Shown: in pieces, positions 8,501 through 17,054 of the stretch | Layout: each line of letters opens with the position of its first letter | Numbering within the stretch: position 1 is the stretch's first letter | Source of the DNA: Pseudomonadota bacterium | GTDB lineage: Bacteria > Pseudomonadota > Gammaproteobacteria > Burkholderiales > Burkholderiaceae_E | DNA: 64,000 bases | Assembly: GCA_029779435.1 (NCBI GenBank) | Contig: JAKPAM010000047.1 | Coordinates: forward strand, 25,423 to 89,422 | Direction of reading: 5' to 3' | The notes under the pieces: model-generated | Database searches by the model: none | Told to the model about the DNA's origin: nothing | Seen by the model: the letters and a program-made list of their open reading frames with translations, nothing else | Translations under genes and position numbers: made by a program

Positions 8501-10756
8501 GAGCGCGCGCTGCGCGAGCATCTGCGCGGCAAGCTGCCCGAGTACATGCTGCCCGCGTTCATCGTCGTGCTCGACGTGTTTCCGACGATGCCCAACGGCA
8601 AGATCGATCGCAAGGCGCTGCCCGCGCCCGACATGCGCGCTCGAGCCGGATCGGGCGAGCGGGCCGGCCCGCGCAACGCGATGGAGACCGCCGTGCTGGC
8701 GGCCACCGAGCGCGTGCTGAACCTGCCCGGCATCGGTATCGACGACGACTTCTTCGCGTTGGGCGGGCATTCGCTGCTGGGCGCGCGGCTGATCGCGCAG
8801 ATCAATCGCGAGTTCGATACGCAGCTGTCGCTGCGCGCGTTGTTCGAATCGCCGACCGTCGCGCGCCTGTCCGCCGAGGTCGAGAAGGCGCGCAGCGGCG
8901 GCGCGTCGCAGCGGCCGCGGCTGCTGGCCGATCCGACGCGGCGCGAGGCGCCGCCGACCGTGATGCAGGAGCGCATCCGCTTCGTCGAGGAACTGCTGCC
9001 GGGCCGCTCGGTCTATCACGAGCCATCCGCGCATCGCCTGAGCGGGCCGTTCGATCGCGCGGTGTTCGATCGCGCGCTGAAGACCGTGTTCGCGCGCCAG
9101 TCGACGCTGCGCACGGCGTTCGGCGTCGATGCGCACGGTGCCAGCGTGCAGGTGATCGCGCCCGAAGTGGCCGTCGACATGCCGTTCGAGGATTTGAGCG
9201 GCGTGCCGGCCGACGCGCTCGAAGCCGAGCTGTATCGCCGGATGCAGGCCGTGATCGAGACGCCGATGAACCTGGCGGTGCCGCCGCTGTGCCATCTGCG
9301 CCTGTACCGGCTGGCGGACGACGATCACGTGTTCCTGTTCGTGCCGCACCACCTGATCTGGGACGGCTGGTCGTTCGACCTGCTGTACAACGAGATGGCG
9401 ATGGTCTACCAAGCGATCGCCGACGGCACCGTCGACGCGCTGCCGCCGCTGCCGGTGTCCTATGCCGACTATGCGGTCTGGCACCAGCAGTTCCTGCAGA
9501 GCGACGAGTACCGCGGGCAACTGACGTACTGGAAGGGGCGGATGCTCGACGCGCCGGTGCCGCGGCCCTGGCCCGCCAATCGCCTGCATCGCCAGTCGGC
9601 CAACGACATCGGCGGTTCGGAATGGGTGCATGTCGACAAGGCGCTGACCGAGCGCTTGCGCGAGATCGCGCGCGAATTCGACGTGACGCCCAGCATGCTG
9701 TGCCTGGCCGTCTATGCGGCGCTGACGCAGCGGATGGCCGACGACAGCGCGGTCGTCATCGGATTGCCGGTGCGGGGCCGGCAGATGCCCGAGATCGAAT
9801 CGGTGATGGGGTTCTTCAACAACCTGGTCACCGTGCAGTTGCCGTCGCGCGACGACGAGCCGGTCGGCGCGTTCCTGGCGCGCGTGCGCGCCGAGATGCT
9901 CGAGGTGTTCAGCCATCAGGACGTGCCGTTCGAAACGCTGGTCAAGGAGCCGGAACTGATGCCGCGCATGCAGCGCGCCGGGCTCTACCAGGTGATGTTC
10001 TCGTTCCAGGACACGCGCGAACGCAAGCGCCAATGGGGGCCGCTGAGCCATCGCAACGTGCTCGTCCATCACCAGGGCGCGTCCAACGACATGGGGCTGT
10101 GGCTGATGGAAGTGCCCGAGGGCCTCGAGGGCGCGGTCGTCTACAACGCGAGCCTGTTCGCGCGCGAGGCGGTCGTCCGGATCCGCGAACAGTACCTGCG
10201 GATGCTGCGTCGGCTGGCCGAGCGGCCGGCGCTGACGGTCGGCGAACTGATCGGCGAGTTCGGCGCCGGCGATGCCGTGCTGACCGGCGATGCGGCCGAG
10301 GGCGTGCGCGGCCACGCGGCGCCGCGCACGGAGACGACCGTCGCCGCGGCACCCGTCGCCTCCGTGGCTGCCGCGACCGTGGCGAACGCCGGCTCGGCCG
10401 GCCTGACGCCGACCGAACAGATGCTGGCCGAGGTGTGGCGCAAGCTGCTGGACGTGCATCCGATCGAGCGGCAGGACAACTTCTTCGACCTGGGCGGCAA
10501 CTCGCTGCTGGCGATCCAGGCGGTCGAACTCATCGCCGCGCGCAGCGGCCGGCGCATCAAGGCCGGCGCGTTCGCGTTCGAGACATTGGCGCAGATCGGG
10601 CGATCGATCGACGAGGCGCCGACGGACGCCGGCGCCGCCGCGTCGCCCGCTTCGGCTCCTGCTTCGGCGCCCGCCTCGGGAAGCGGCTCCGTCGAAGGGG
10701 CGGCCGAGCGCAAGGGGGGCCTGCTGCGCAAGCTCGGATCGGTGTTCCGGCGATGA
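5543..10756 (+). CDS. Nonribosomal peptide synthetase, C-A-PCP-C-PCP, no thioesterase
   Basis: This 1737-residue synthetase starts with a condensation domain (HHIVCDG at 170-176). An adenylation domain of about 490-1030 follows, with YIIYTSGSTGKPKG, YRTGDLGR and NGKIDRKALP cores. A carrier protein has Ser1077 in GGHSLL. A second condensation domain has HHLIWDG at 1269-1275, and a last carrier has Ser1654 in GGNSLL. Aligning the A domain by hand to GrsA gives the pocket code D-P-L-Q-Y-G-L-V-W-K, closest to the published glycine code DILQLGLIWK, so glycine is the best guess. The final C-PCP has no A domain and there is no thioesterase or reductase; the protein ends in a short basic tail. Release must occur another way, or the final carrier is loaded in trans. 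Confidence 0.95.
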   Translation: MTPASPISHNPPTFDESAGSQAETVDFDPFADAVVERVVPSTEAQREVWLAGELSTQASLAFNESVCLRLDGPLDRDALRAALGALVARHDALRARIGPDGSELIIYAAGDEALPVLDLRGGDAAVREDGLARAMADEVSTCFDLAQGPLFRARLVALADDAHALLMTAHHIVCDGWSWGVIVRELGRLYDARLRGGADALPQAPGFGEYVAWEIAHHREDEYAASERYWLGRFGGGALPALDLPADRHRPAVRTFDSRRIDHVLDAALVDALRKLAGKLGVSYYGLMFGAFAVLLNRLSGHSDVVIGVPAAGQSASGLTGLVGHCVNLLPVRVGLDPAASFERFARDAGARLLDAFEHQTLTYGSLLKKLPVQREPSRLPLVSVMFNVDSAVDGALPGFTGLATRFASNPRLYENFELFVNATPAPDGAYRVEWQFNTGLFDDATIARWNRCYEALLRGLVARGADGSIASMPLSRLDMLGADDRAALYALQPAPVPYPRDQTMVAGFVRQAAATPTRIAAEWRDRSMTYAELDAETNRLARALRAQGVGRDVRVGLCVERGLDMLVSVLAVLKAGGVYVPLDPAFPSARLAYYAQDAGMALLLTSSTVANAPRDWRPDGAARTIELDRDQQWRDGDASPLPSTPQDAGADDPAYIIYTSGSTGKPKGVCVPHRAAVSFLAGMLASPGMKPDDRLAAVTTLSFDPSVLEMFMPLAVGARLIIVDKDTMMDGPALGELLDRSGATVMQATPTLWRLLLDAGWRAKGPFTAYIGAEPLAPSLAGELLAAVDALWNLYGPTETTVWATVWKVDREQIRRRGVSVGRPIGNVCVWVLDENGQPCPIGVPGELCIGGDNITFGYVDRPELNADRFIVDPMREALAGRGPLPAQTDARDRWLVGQDGAVWPPVVYRTGDLGRWANDGQLDHLGRMDFQVKVRGFRIELGEIEAACNEVAGVARSVVLAREDRPGDVRLVAYLVLKPEGGYGERALREHLRGKLPEYMLPAFIVVLDVFPTMPNGKIDRKALPAPDMRARAGSGERAGPRNAMETAVLAATERVLNLPGIGIDDDFFALGGHSLLGARLIAQINREFDTQLSLRALFESPTVARLSAEVEKARSGGASQRPRLLADPTRREAPPTVMQERIRFVEELLPGRSVYHEPSAHRLSGPFDRAVFDRALKTVFARQSTLRTAFGVDAHGASVQVIAPEVAVDMPFEDLSGVPADALEAELYRRMQAVIETPMNLAVPPLCHLRLYRLADDDHVFLFVPHHLIWDGWSFDLLYNEMAMVYQAIADGTVDALPPLPVSYADYAVWHQQFLQSDEYRGQLTYWKGRMLDAPVPRPWPANRLHRQSANDIGGSEWVHVDKALTERLREIAREFDVTPSMLCLAVYAALTQRMADDSAVVIGLPVRGRQMPEIESVMGFFNNLVTVQLPSRDDEPVGAFLARVRAEMLEVFSHQDVPFETLVKEPELMPRMQRAGLYQVMFSFQDTRERKRQWGPLSHRNVLVHHQGASNDMGLWLMEVPEGLEGAVVYNASLFAREAVVRIREQYLRMLRRLAERPALTVGELIGEFGAGDAVLTGDAAEGVRGHAAPRTETTVAAAPVASVAAATVANAGSAGLTPTEQMLAEVWRKLLDVHPIERQDNFFDLGGNSLLAIQAVELIAARSGRRIKAGAFAFETLAQIGRSIDEAPTDAGAAASPASAPASAPASGSGSVEGAAERKGGLLRKLGSVFRR

Positions 10757-10766
10757 GCGGGCGAGC

Positions 10767-12779
10767 GTGACGCGCATGGCTTGGATCGGAGGGCTGCTGG
10801 CGCTCGGCGTGCTGGCCGCGGCGGCGGCGGCCGTCGCGTGGTGGGCCGAGCATCAGCCGGCGGGCCGGGTAATGGCCGGCCGCATCGTCGCGAAGCTGGC
10901 GTCCGTCGATGTACGCCGCGACGTGTCGATCCCGATGTCCGATGGCGTCGCGCTGGCGGCCGACCTGTACCTGCCGTCCGGCGGCGCGCGGCGCGTGCCG
11001 ACGATCCTGATGCGCACACCGTACGCGCGCGAGACGTCGATGGAGCGCGGCAGCGAGGCCCATCACCTGGCCCGGCACGGATTCGCGGTCGTCGTGCAGA
11101 GCATGCGCGGGCGGTTCGGCTCGGGCGGCGAGTTCGCGCCTTATGCGATGTCGGCCGAAGACGGGACCGCGACGCTCGACTGGATCGTCGCGCAGCCATG
11201 GTCGAACGGTCGCGTCGGCACTTATGGCTGCTCGGCGCTCGGCGAGACGCAGCTGATGCTGGGCGCGACCCGTCATCCGGCGCTGCGCGCGATGGTGCCG
11301 CAGAGCGCCGGCGGGGGCGTCGGCAGCGCGGGGGGACGCTATCGGTACTTCGGCATCTTCGAAGGCGGCATTCCGCTGCTGTCGTCGGCGGCGGGCTGGT
11401 TCTTCGAGAACGGCGCCAAGACCTCGGAGGACTCGCGCGCGCAGATCGCCCGTCCGCCGCGCGGCCGCGGGCCCGACGGCGCGTTGTCGCTGCAGGCGCT
11501 GCCGGTCGTCGACCTGGTGCGCAGCCAGAGTCCTTACCCCACCGACTTCGAGCGTTTGATGGGCCTGCCGCTGGCCAGCCCCGAATGGGAGCGCCTCGGC
11601 TACCTGAAGGACGGCGATCGGTTCGCCGCGCCGGCGCTGCACGTCAATAGCTGGTTCGACCAGGGCGTGTCGTCGACGCTGTTCGCCGCGCGGTTCATGG
11701 CCGAGAATGCGCAGACGCCCGAGGCGCGTCGCCAGCCGGTCATCATCGGTCCCGGCATGCATTGCACGGCGGGCATCAACCGCGTGACCGATCGCGTCGG
11801 CGACCTGCCGGTCAGCGGGTCGCACGATCGCCTGTTCGGCACGTATCTGGCGTGGTTCGACCGATGGCTGCGCGATGCGCCGGCGGACGGCGGGGCCGAG
11901 GGCGAAGCCGCTGCCGCGCCGTTGTCCGCGACCTCGCCGCGCGCCGCGGCTTCCGTTTCGGCGCCTGCCTCGTCGGCATACGCCTCGGCGTCTGCCCCGG
12001 CGTCCGCCCCGGCGTCCGCCCCGATGTCGCGAACGGCGATCGACGCCCTGCCCGCTTACCGCTTCTACGTGCTGCGCGAAGACCGCTGGCGGGATGCCGA
12101 CGCCTGGCCGCCGCCGCAAGCCCGGCCGCGCCGCTGGTACCTGGACAGCCAGGGCCACGCGAATACCGCGGCCGGCGACGGCCGCCTGGTCGACGCACCG
12201 CGTACCGGGCAGGCGATGGACCGGTTCACTTATGACCCGGCCGATCCGGTGCCCACGCGCGGCGGCACGTTCTGCTGCACCAGCGACGAGCAGGCGCGCG
12301 AGGGTTCGGTCGACCAGCGCGACATCGAAACCCGCCGCGACGTGCTCGTCTACACGTCGGCTCCGCTGGCCGCGCCGCTGCGCATCACCGGTACCGTGCG
12401 GGCGCGGCTGCACGTGGCCACGTCGGCGCGCGACACCGATTTCGTCGCGCGGCTGGTCGACGTGGCACCCGACGGCCTGGCGCTGAACATCCGCGACAGC
12501 GGCTTGCGGCTGCGTTATCGCGACGGCTTCGATCGGCCGGCGCTGGCCGAGCCCGGCGCCGTCTATCCGATCGACATCGAGCTGGGCGACATCGCATGGC
12601 AAGTGCCGGCCGGCCATCGGCTGCGGCTGCAGGTATCGAGCAGCAACTTCCCGCGTTTCGAGCGCAACCTGAACACCGGCGGACGCAACGTCGACGAGGC
12701 GGTAAGTGTGACAGCGGTCAACGACGTGCGGCATGGATCTGCGTATCCTTCGTGGATCGAATTTCCGGTGCTCGAATGA
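10767..12779 (+). CDS. Membrane-anchored or secreted CocE/NonD (X-Pro dipeptidyl-peptidase-like) hydrolase
   Basis: This is an alpha/beta hydrolase of the S15 CocE/NonD type, 670 residues from a GTG start; an in-frame ATG lies three codons further on at 10776. The N-terminus is one strongly hydrophobic Ala/Leu segment, a signal or anchor. The catalytic residues are visible: Ser156 in GCSALG, Asp298 in NSWFDQG and His332 in GPGMHC. The C-terminal third is the PepX_C beta-sandwich. An Ala/Ser/Pro repeat tract near residues 385-425 separates the catalytic core from later strands. Family members cleave esters or amides, including X-Pro bonds. Its position 10 bp after the NRPS suggests maturation or release of the assembly-line product outside the cytoplasm, which is inference. 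Confidence 0.82.
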   Translation: MTRMAWIGGLLALGVLAAAAAAVAWWAEHQPAGRVMAGRIVAKLASVDVRRDVSIPMSDGVALAADLYLPSGGARRVPTILMRTPYARETSMERGSEAHHLARHGFAVVVQSMRGRFGSGGEFAPYAMSAEDGTATLDWIVAQPWSNGRVGTYGCSALGETQLMLGATRHPALRAMVPQSAGGGVGSAGGRYRYFGIFEGGIPLLSSAAGWFFENGAKTSEDSRAQIARPPRGRGPDGALSLQALPVVDLVRSQSPYPTDFERLMGLPLASPEWERLGYLKDGDRFAAPALHVNSWFDQGVSSTLFAARFMAENAQTPEARRQPVIIGPGMHCTAGINRVTDRVGDLPVSGSHDRLFGTYLAWFDRWLRDAPADGGAEGEAAAAPLSATSPRAAASVSAPASSAYASASAPASAPASAPMSRTAIDALPAYRFYVLREDRWRDADAWPPPQARPRRWYLDSQGHANTAAGDGRLVDAPRTGQAMDRFTYDPADPVPTRGGTFCCTSDEQAREGSVDQRDIETRRDVLVYTSAPLAAPLRITGTVRARLHVATSARDTDFVARLVDVAPDGLALNIRDSGLRLRYRDGFDRPALAEPGAVYPIDIELGDIAWQVPAGHRLRLQVSSSNFPRFERNLNTGGRNVDEAVSVTAVNDVRHGSAYPSWIEFPVLE

Positions 12780-13483
12780 CAGAATTGCGGGGAATGCGGC
12801 GCCTCGACTCGCAGCCTGCCTGCTGGCAGATCGATCTCGATGAGCCGGCGCTGGACGCGACCGGGGCGCTGCTGGCCGACGATGAGCGGGCGCGCGCCGC
12901 ACGCTTCGTCCGGCCGCTGCTGGCCGAGCGCTACCGGCGCGCGCATGGCGCGCTGCGCTGGCTGCTGGGCCGGCATTGCGGCGTCGACGGCGGCGGCCTG
13001 CGCTTCGACGCGAATGCGCACGGCAAGCCGTCGCTGCGCGAGGCACCCGGCATGCCGCGCCCGTCGGCGGCGCTGCCGCATTTCAACCTCAGCCACAGCG
13101 ATCGCCATGCGCTGGTGGCGATCTGCGACGACGCGCCGGTGGGCGTGGACATCGAGGCGCTGCGCGAGATTCGCGACCTGGACGGCTGGGCCGTCGCGCA
13201 ACTGAGCGAACGCGAGCGCGCGCAATGGCGGGCGCTGCCCGACGCGGATCGCACGACGGCGTTCCTGTACGGGTGGACCCGCAAGGAAGCGGCGCTCAAG
13301 GCCTTGGGCGTCGGTCTCGCGCAGGTGGCGCCCGCGCAGATCGACGTCGGACTCGAACCGTTGGCCGGACCGGTGACGCTGGGGCCGGCGCAGTGGCGCC
13401 TGCGCTGGCTGGGGCCGCTCGATTGCGACGGAGCGGTGGTGGCGTCGCTGGCCGTGGCCGACACGGGAGCGGATGCACGGTGA
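12776..13483 (+). CDS. 4'-phosphopantetheinyl transferase, Sfp/AcpT type
   Basis: This enzyme of 235 residues transfers the phosphopantetheine arm of coenzyme A to carrier-domain serines. The magnesium-binding motif GVDIE (Asp125, Glu127) and the W-x-x-K-E-A-x-x-K motif (Trp167 to Lys175) are intact, and FNLSHS precedes them. The ATG overlaps the stop of the preceding hydrolase gene as ATGA, so I chose this start although the frame is open further upstream. The neighbouring synthetases contain at least four carrier domains in this window (two PCP in the NRPS, a PCP and an ACP in the PKS), so this is very probably their dedicated activating enzyme. Confidence 0.93.
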   Translation: MTELRGMRRLDSQPACWQIDLDEPALDATGALLADDERARAARFVRPLLAERYRRAHGALRWLLGRHCGVDGGGLRFDANAHGKPSLREAPGMPRPSAALPHFNLSHSDRHALVAICDDAPVGVDIEALREIRDLDGWAVAQLSERERAQWRALPDADRTTAFLYGWTRKEAALKALGVGLAQVAPAQIDVGLEPLAGPVTLGPAQWRLRWLGPLDCDGAVVASLAVADTGADAR

Positions 13484-14364
13484 GGCCGCTGCACGTCGAC
13501 CACGACGGGCGCCGCCTGGCGGCGATCCTGCACGAGCGCGCCACGGCGACCGGCGAGCGCGGCGTCACGGCGGCGGGTGGTGCGGCCATGCCGGCCGCTG
13601 CGGCCGCGCCGGCGGCGCTGCTGGTCTGCAATCCGTTCGGTCAGGAAGCCGTCCGCGTCCATCGGATGCAGCGGGTGTTGTGTGAGCAATTGCTGCGCGG
13701 CGGCCTGCCGTCGCTGCGTTTCGACTACTACGGCGCCGGCGAGTCGCTCGGCGATGACGAGCAGGCCGACCCGGCCGGATGGGTCGGCGACATCCTGGCA
13801 GCCGACCGGGCGCTGCGCGCGCAGACCGGGGCCACGCGCGTCGTGTGGCTCGGTGCGCGGCTCGGCGCGACGCTGGCGTTGCTGGCATCGGTCTCGGCGC
13901 GGCCCGCCGACCGGCCGGCGGGCCTCGTGTTGTGGGAGCCGGTGATCGATGGCGCCGCCTATGCGCGCAGCCTGTCCTGCGATCACGAGCGCGCGCTGCG
14001 ATCGAGCTTCGGCCCGTTCCTGCGCCGTGCCCGGCGGCGGGATCGCCCGCAGTGGATCGGATTCGGCGTCGGGCCCGCGATGCGCGAGCAACTCGAGGCG
14101 CTGCGCGCACCGCTGCCGCCGGCCGGTCTGCCGGTGGCCGTGGTCGGCTCGCCGTCGGCCGACGATGCGGCACGCTTCGAGCCGCCGTTGCAGGCGTGGT
14201 GCGAGCGCGCCGTGGCGCAGGCCGTGCAGGCGGGCCTGCCGGTACCGAGGCGCGTCACGCTGAGCCACCAGTTCGACTGGACCGCCGAGGATGCGTTGAA
14301 CACCGCGCTGGTGCCGGCGCCCGCGGTGCGCCTGCTGCGCGCCGAGATCGAAGCGATGCGATGA
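13480..14364 (+). CDS. Alpha/beta-hydrolase-fold protein, exosortase-A/EPS-associated type 2 (degenerate), copy 1
   Basis: A GTG start overlaps the stop of the PPTase gene. The 294-residue protein has the pattern CNPFGQEAVRVHRMQRVL followed by RFDYYGAGES, which I recognise from hydrolase-like proteins of exosortase-A and EPS loci (TIGR03101-like). The nucleophile elbow, normally GxSxG, reads GARLG with Arg127 in the nucleophile place. The C-terminal region where the catalytic His normally lies reads FDWTAED (Trp267). It is therefore probably catalytically dead, or has a different role such as partner subunit. The next gene encodes a second hydrolase-fold protein with a plausible nucleophile, overlapping as ATGA. 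A paralogue lies at 16278-17054. Confidence 0.78.
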   Translation: MRPLHVDHDGRRLAAILHERATATGERGVTAAGGAAMPAAAAAPAALLVCNPFGQEAVRVHRMQRVLCEQLLRGGLPSLRFDYYGAGESLGDDEQADPAGWVGDILAADRALRAQTGATRVVWLGARLGATLALLASVSARPADRPAGLVLWEPVIDGAAYARSLSCDHERALRSSFGPFLRRARRRDRPQWIGFGVGPAMREQLEALRAPLPPAGLPVAVVGSPSADDAARFEPPLQAWCERAVAQAVQAGLPVPRRVTLSHQFDWTAEDALNTALVPAPAVRLLRAEIEAMR

Positions 14365-15260
14365 CCGAGCCCCTGCTTTCTCCTGTCGATGCCGGAGGCG
14401 ATGCCGTACGCGAATCGCTGTGCCAGTTCGGTAATGCCGGGCAGCTGATCGGCACGCTCACGCACGGTACCGACCTGGGCGAACGTACTCCCGATGTCGG
14501 CGTGCTGCTGTTCAATGCGGGCGTCGTCGCGCGCATGGGGCCGCACCGCTTCAACGTGAAGCTGGCGCGCCGGCTGGCGCGGCTCGGTCATTCGAGCCTG
14601 CGCTTCGACCTGTCCGGCCAGGGTGACAGCGGCGCGGCGCCGGGCACGCTCGACTATCACGGCCAGACGGCGCAGGACATACGCGACGCGACCGAACGGT
14701 TGGCGAGCGAGACCGGCGCGCGGCGCTTCGTCATCGTGGGCATCTGCTCGGCGGCGCAGGCCGGCTGGCACGCGGCGCTGCGGGATCCGCGGATCGTCGG
14801 CCTGACGATGATCGACGGCCACGTGTATCCGACGCGCTGGACGCCGCTCGCGCATCGCTGGCAGCGCTGGCGCGAGCGATCGATCGGCGAGCAGATCGCG
14901 TTCATCGGCCGCAAGCTGCGCAGCGTGCTGCCGGGCGGCACGCCGATCGTCGACCCGATCCCGTCGGCAGACGGGCCGCCGATCGATGACGACGTGCCGG
15001 TCGCGCCGACCTCCCGCGACGAGTACGCGCGCGGCATGCAGGCGCTGGCCGATCGCGGTACGCGATCGATGGTCGTGTTCACCAGCGGATGGATGCGCTA
15101 CTACAGCTATACGGGGCAGTTCGCGGCCACGTTCGGCCGGTATCCGTTCTGCCGGTCGGTGCAGCTGGAATTCGCGCCGCAGTTCGACCACACGCTGACG
15201 CTGCTCGAAAGCCAGGACACGATGATGGAATGGATCGAACAATGGATCGCCAAGTGTTGA
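14361..15260 (+). CDS. Alpha/beta-hydrolase-fold protein, exosortase-A/EPS-associated type 1, copy 1
   Basis: This 299-residue protein resembles the type 1 hydrolases of exosortase-A loci (TIGR03100-like). It has LLFNAGVVARMGPHRF, then RFDLSGQGDS, then an elbow GICSA with Cys129 at the nucleophile position, and a late FDHTLTLLES with His277. A Cys-His pair is thus available while the usual Ser is absent. The start ATG overlaps the preceding gene's stop. It probably acts with the type 2 partner encoded just upstream. Substrate and reaction are not known to me; hydrolysis or acyl transfer on a thioester or lipid-linked saccharide would fit the fold and context. A paralogue lies at 17051-18061. 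Confidence 0.77.
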   Translation: MTEPLLSPVDAGGDAVRESLCQFGNAGQLIGTLTHGTDLGERTPDVGVLLFNAGVVARMGPHRFNVKLARRLARLGHSSLRFDLSGQGDSGAAPGTLDYHGQTAQDIRDATERLASETGARRFVIVGICSAAQAGWHAALRDPRIVGLTMIDGHVYPTRWTPLAHRWQRWRERSIGEQIAFIGRKLRSVLPGGTPIVDPIPSADGPPIDDDVPVAPTSRDEYARGMQALADRGTRSMVVFTSGWMRYYSYTGQFAATFGRYPFCRSVQLEFAPQFDHTLTLLESQDTMMEWIEQWIAKC

Positions 15261-16153
15261 ACGCCAAAGTGCCGCGGGCCGCGTCGGAGCCGCCGTCGCC
15301 CTCGATCGAGGCCGCGCCGCCGGTCGGGGGCTGGTGGCGCCGGCGATGGGCGTCGATGACGGGGGCGCCGGCCGCTGGATCGCCGGCCGCCGACCCCCGC
15401 GCGGCGGTCTCCGACTATGAACGGCGCTTCACCGAGAACACCAGCGAAAACCTGTTTCGCGGCGTATTCGACTCGGCCGAGGCGGCGCGCCGGTCGGCAC
15501 CCGATACGCGGCCGATCGGTTATGACAACCCGGAGTCGGCGGCGCTGTACTTCGGCCGGATGCGGCACGAGCAGTACGACTACCCGGCGATGTTCTGGAT
15601 GCAGCAGGCGCTGCAGGCCGGCATGCGCTCGATCTTCGACGTCGGCGGCCACGTCGGCATCAAGTTCTATGCGTTCTCCGAACCGCTGGCCCTGCCCGCC
15701 GATACGCGCTGGCTGGTGTGCGACGTGCCGGCCGTCGTCGAGCGCGGCACGGCCGTCGCGGCGCGGCGTGCGGTCAACGAGCGCCTGTCGTTCACGCCGC
15801 GCTACGAGGCGCTGGACGGGCACGACCTGCTGTTCGCCTCGGGCGCGCTGCAGTACCTGCCGATGACGCTCGCGCAGTGGCTCGATACGATCGCGCGCCG
15901 GCCGCGGCGGATCGTCATCAACACGACGCCGGTCCATCCGCAGTTCGATTTCCATACGCTCAACGGCATCGGCACGGCCTACTGTCCTTATCACGTGTTC
16001 GCCGAGACGCCGTTCCTCGAAGGACTCGCGCAGCGCGGCTATGTGCTGCGCGACCGCTGGATCAATCCGGACAAGCGCTTGACGCTGCCCGGCGATCCGG
16101 CGCACAGCCTCGACCACTACAGCGGGTTCTGCTTCGATCTGAACGCCGGCTGA
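15242..16153 (+). CDS. Putative SAM-dependent methyltransferase, TIGR04325-like
   Basis: The predicted protein has 303 residues from the ATG at 15242, which overlaps the end of the preceding gene by 19 bp; an in-frame ATG also exists at 15230. A proline-rich N-terminus is followed by a Rossmann-like core: AMFWMQQAL, then SIFDVGGHVGIKFYAF as the probable SAM loop, then VCDVPAVVERG. This order matches the TIGR04325 methyltransferase family, often found in surface-polysaccharide loci. It lies between the two hydrolase pairs and may methylate a sugar or the peptide product. The SAM-binding assignment rests on the glycine loop only. Confidence 0.65.
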   Translation: MDRQVLNAKVPRAASEPPSPSIEAAPPVGGWWRRRWASMTGAPAAGSPAADPRAAVSDYERRFTENTSENLFRGVFDSAEAARRSAPDTRPIGYDNPESAALYFGRMRHEQYDYPAMFWMQQALQAGMRSIFDVGGHVGIKFYAFSEPLALPADTRWLVCDVPAVVERGTAVAARRAVNERLSFTPRYEALDGHDLLFASGALQYLPMTLAQWLDTIARRPRRIVINTTPVHPQFDFHTLNGIGTAYCPYHVFAETPFLEGLAQRGYVLRDRWINPDKRLTLPGDPAHSLDHYSGFCFDLNAG

Positions 16154-16277
16154 GGCCATCCGGCGGGCCGGTGTCCGCGCCGGTCCCGTCGGCCGCCGTC
16201 CGGCGGCTTCGGGTGGACGCCTCGATGCGCGGGCTCGCACATTGCCTGTCGATGACACTCGTTCAGGTAATGGTTCG
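16154..16277. other. Short non-coding gap inside the cluster
   Basis: This is the largest gap between 10767 and 22123, where neighbouring genes otherwise mostly overlap. It separates the first hydrolase pair and methyltransferase from the second pair. It is very G+C-rich with scattered short palindromes such as GGCCGCCGTCCGGCGGC. No clear sigma-70 promoter or T-run terminator is visible. It could hold an internal promoter or mark the junction of a duplication. Confidence 0.4.
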
Positions 16278-17054
16278 ATGCGCGCGTTCCGGTTCCAGGC
16301 CAATGGTAGAGAGTTGGCGGCAGTCTTCCATGGAGCCGACGGTCAGTGCGGGGTGCTGTTCTGCAATCCGTTCGGCCAGGAAGCGGTGCGCGTCCATCGG
16401 ATGCAGCGCGTGCTGGCCGAGCGCCTGAGCCGCGCGGGCTTGCCGGTGCTGCGCGTCGACTGGTTCGGCTGCGGCGATTCGCTCGGCGACGATGCCGAAG
16501 GCGACCTGCTCGGCTGGCGCGACGATCTGCTGGCCGCCGATCAGCGGCTGCGCCGGATGGGCGGCTGCACGCGCACGATCTGGATCGGCATGCGGCTGGG
16601 CGCGACGCTGGCCGTGCTGGCATCGATGGACGCGCGGCCCGCGCCCGCCGGCCTCGTGCTATGGGAGCCGGTCACCGACGGTGCGGTCTATCTCGAACAA
16701 CTGCGGCTCGATCACCGACGCGCGCTGGCCACGGCGTACGGGCCATGGCTGCGCGATCCGTCGGTGCCCGCATCCGGCGCCGACGAGGCGATCGGTTTCG
16801 CGATCGGCGACAGGCTGAGCCGGCAATTGGTGAGCCTGTCGCTGTTCGGATCGGTGCTGCGCGTGCCGGCCGTCATCATCGCGCCGCCCGGGCATCCGGC
16901 GCTGGCCTGGCGTGCCGCGCCCGACGTGCCGCCGCCGCGCGTCGTGCCGTTCGCGCACCGGTTCGACTGGACCGCCGAGGAGGCGATCAACACGGCGCTG
17001 GTGCCGGCCGACGCGGTCGCGCTGCTGCTGCAAGCCGTCGAGGGCCTGCGATGA
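16278..17054 (+). CDS. Alpha/beta-hydrolase-fold protein, exosortase-A/EPS-associated type 2 (degenerate), copy 2
   Basis: A paralogue of the protein at 13480-14364, 258 residues from the ATG at 16278; an upstream in-frame TTG at 16242 is less likely because AGGTAA sits just before the ATG. It repeats CNPFGQEAVRVHRMQRVL. The elbow is GMRLG (Arg106 where Ser is expected) and FDWTAEE (Trp231) takes the place of the catalytic His. The same two losses as in copy 1 show that this is a fixed property of the subfamily and not decay of one copy. The stop overlaps the next start as ATGA. Confidence 0.77.
   Translation: MRAFRFQANGRELAAVFHGADGQCGVLFCNPFGQEAVRVHRMQRVLAERLSRAGLPVLRVDWFGCGDSLGDDAEGDLLGWRDDLLAADQRLRRMGGCTRTIWIGMRLGATLAVLASMDARPAPAGLVLWEPVTDGAVYLEQLRLDHRRALATAYGPWLRDPSVPASGADEAIGFAIGDRLSRQLVSLSLFGSVLRVPAVIIAPPGHPALAWRAAPDVPPPRVVPFAHRFDWTAEEAINTALVPADAVALLLQAVEGLR

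Noticed and set aside
6914..10777. 1287-codon minus-strand frame opposite the NRPS
   Set aside because: Antisense shadow without any recognisable domain; the plus strand has clear NRPS motifs throughout.
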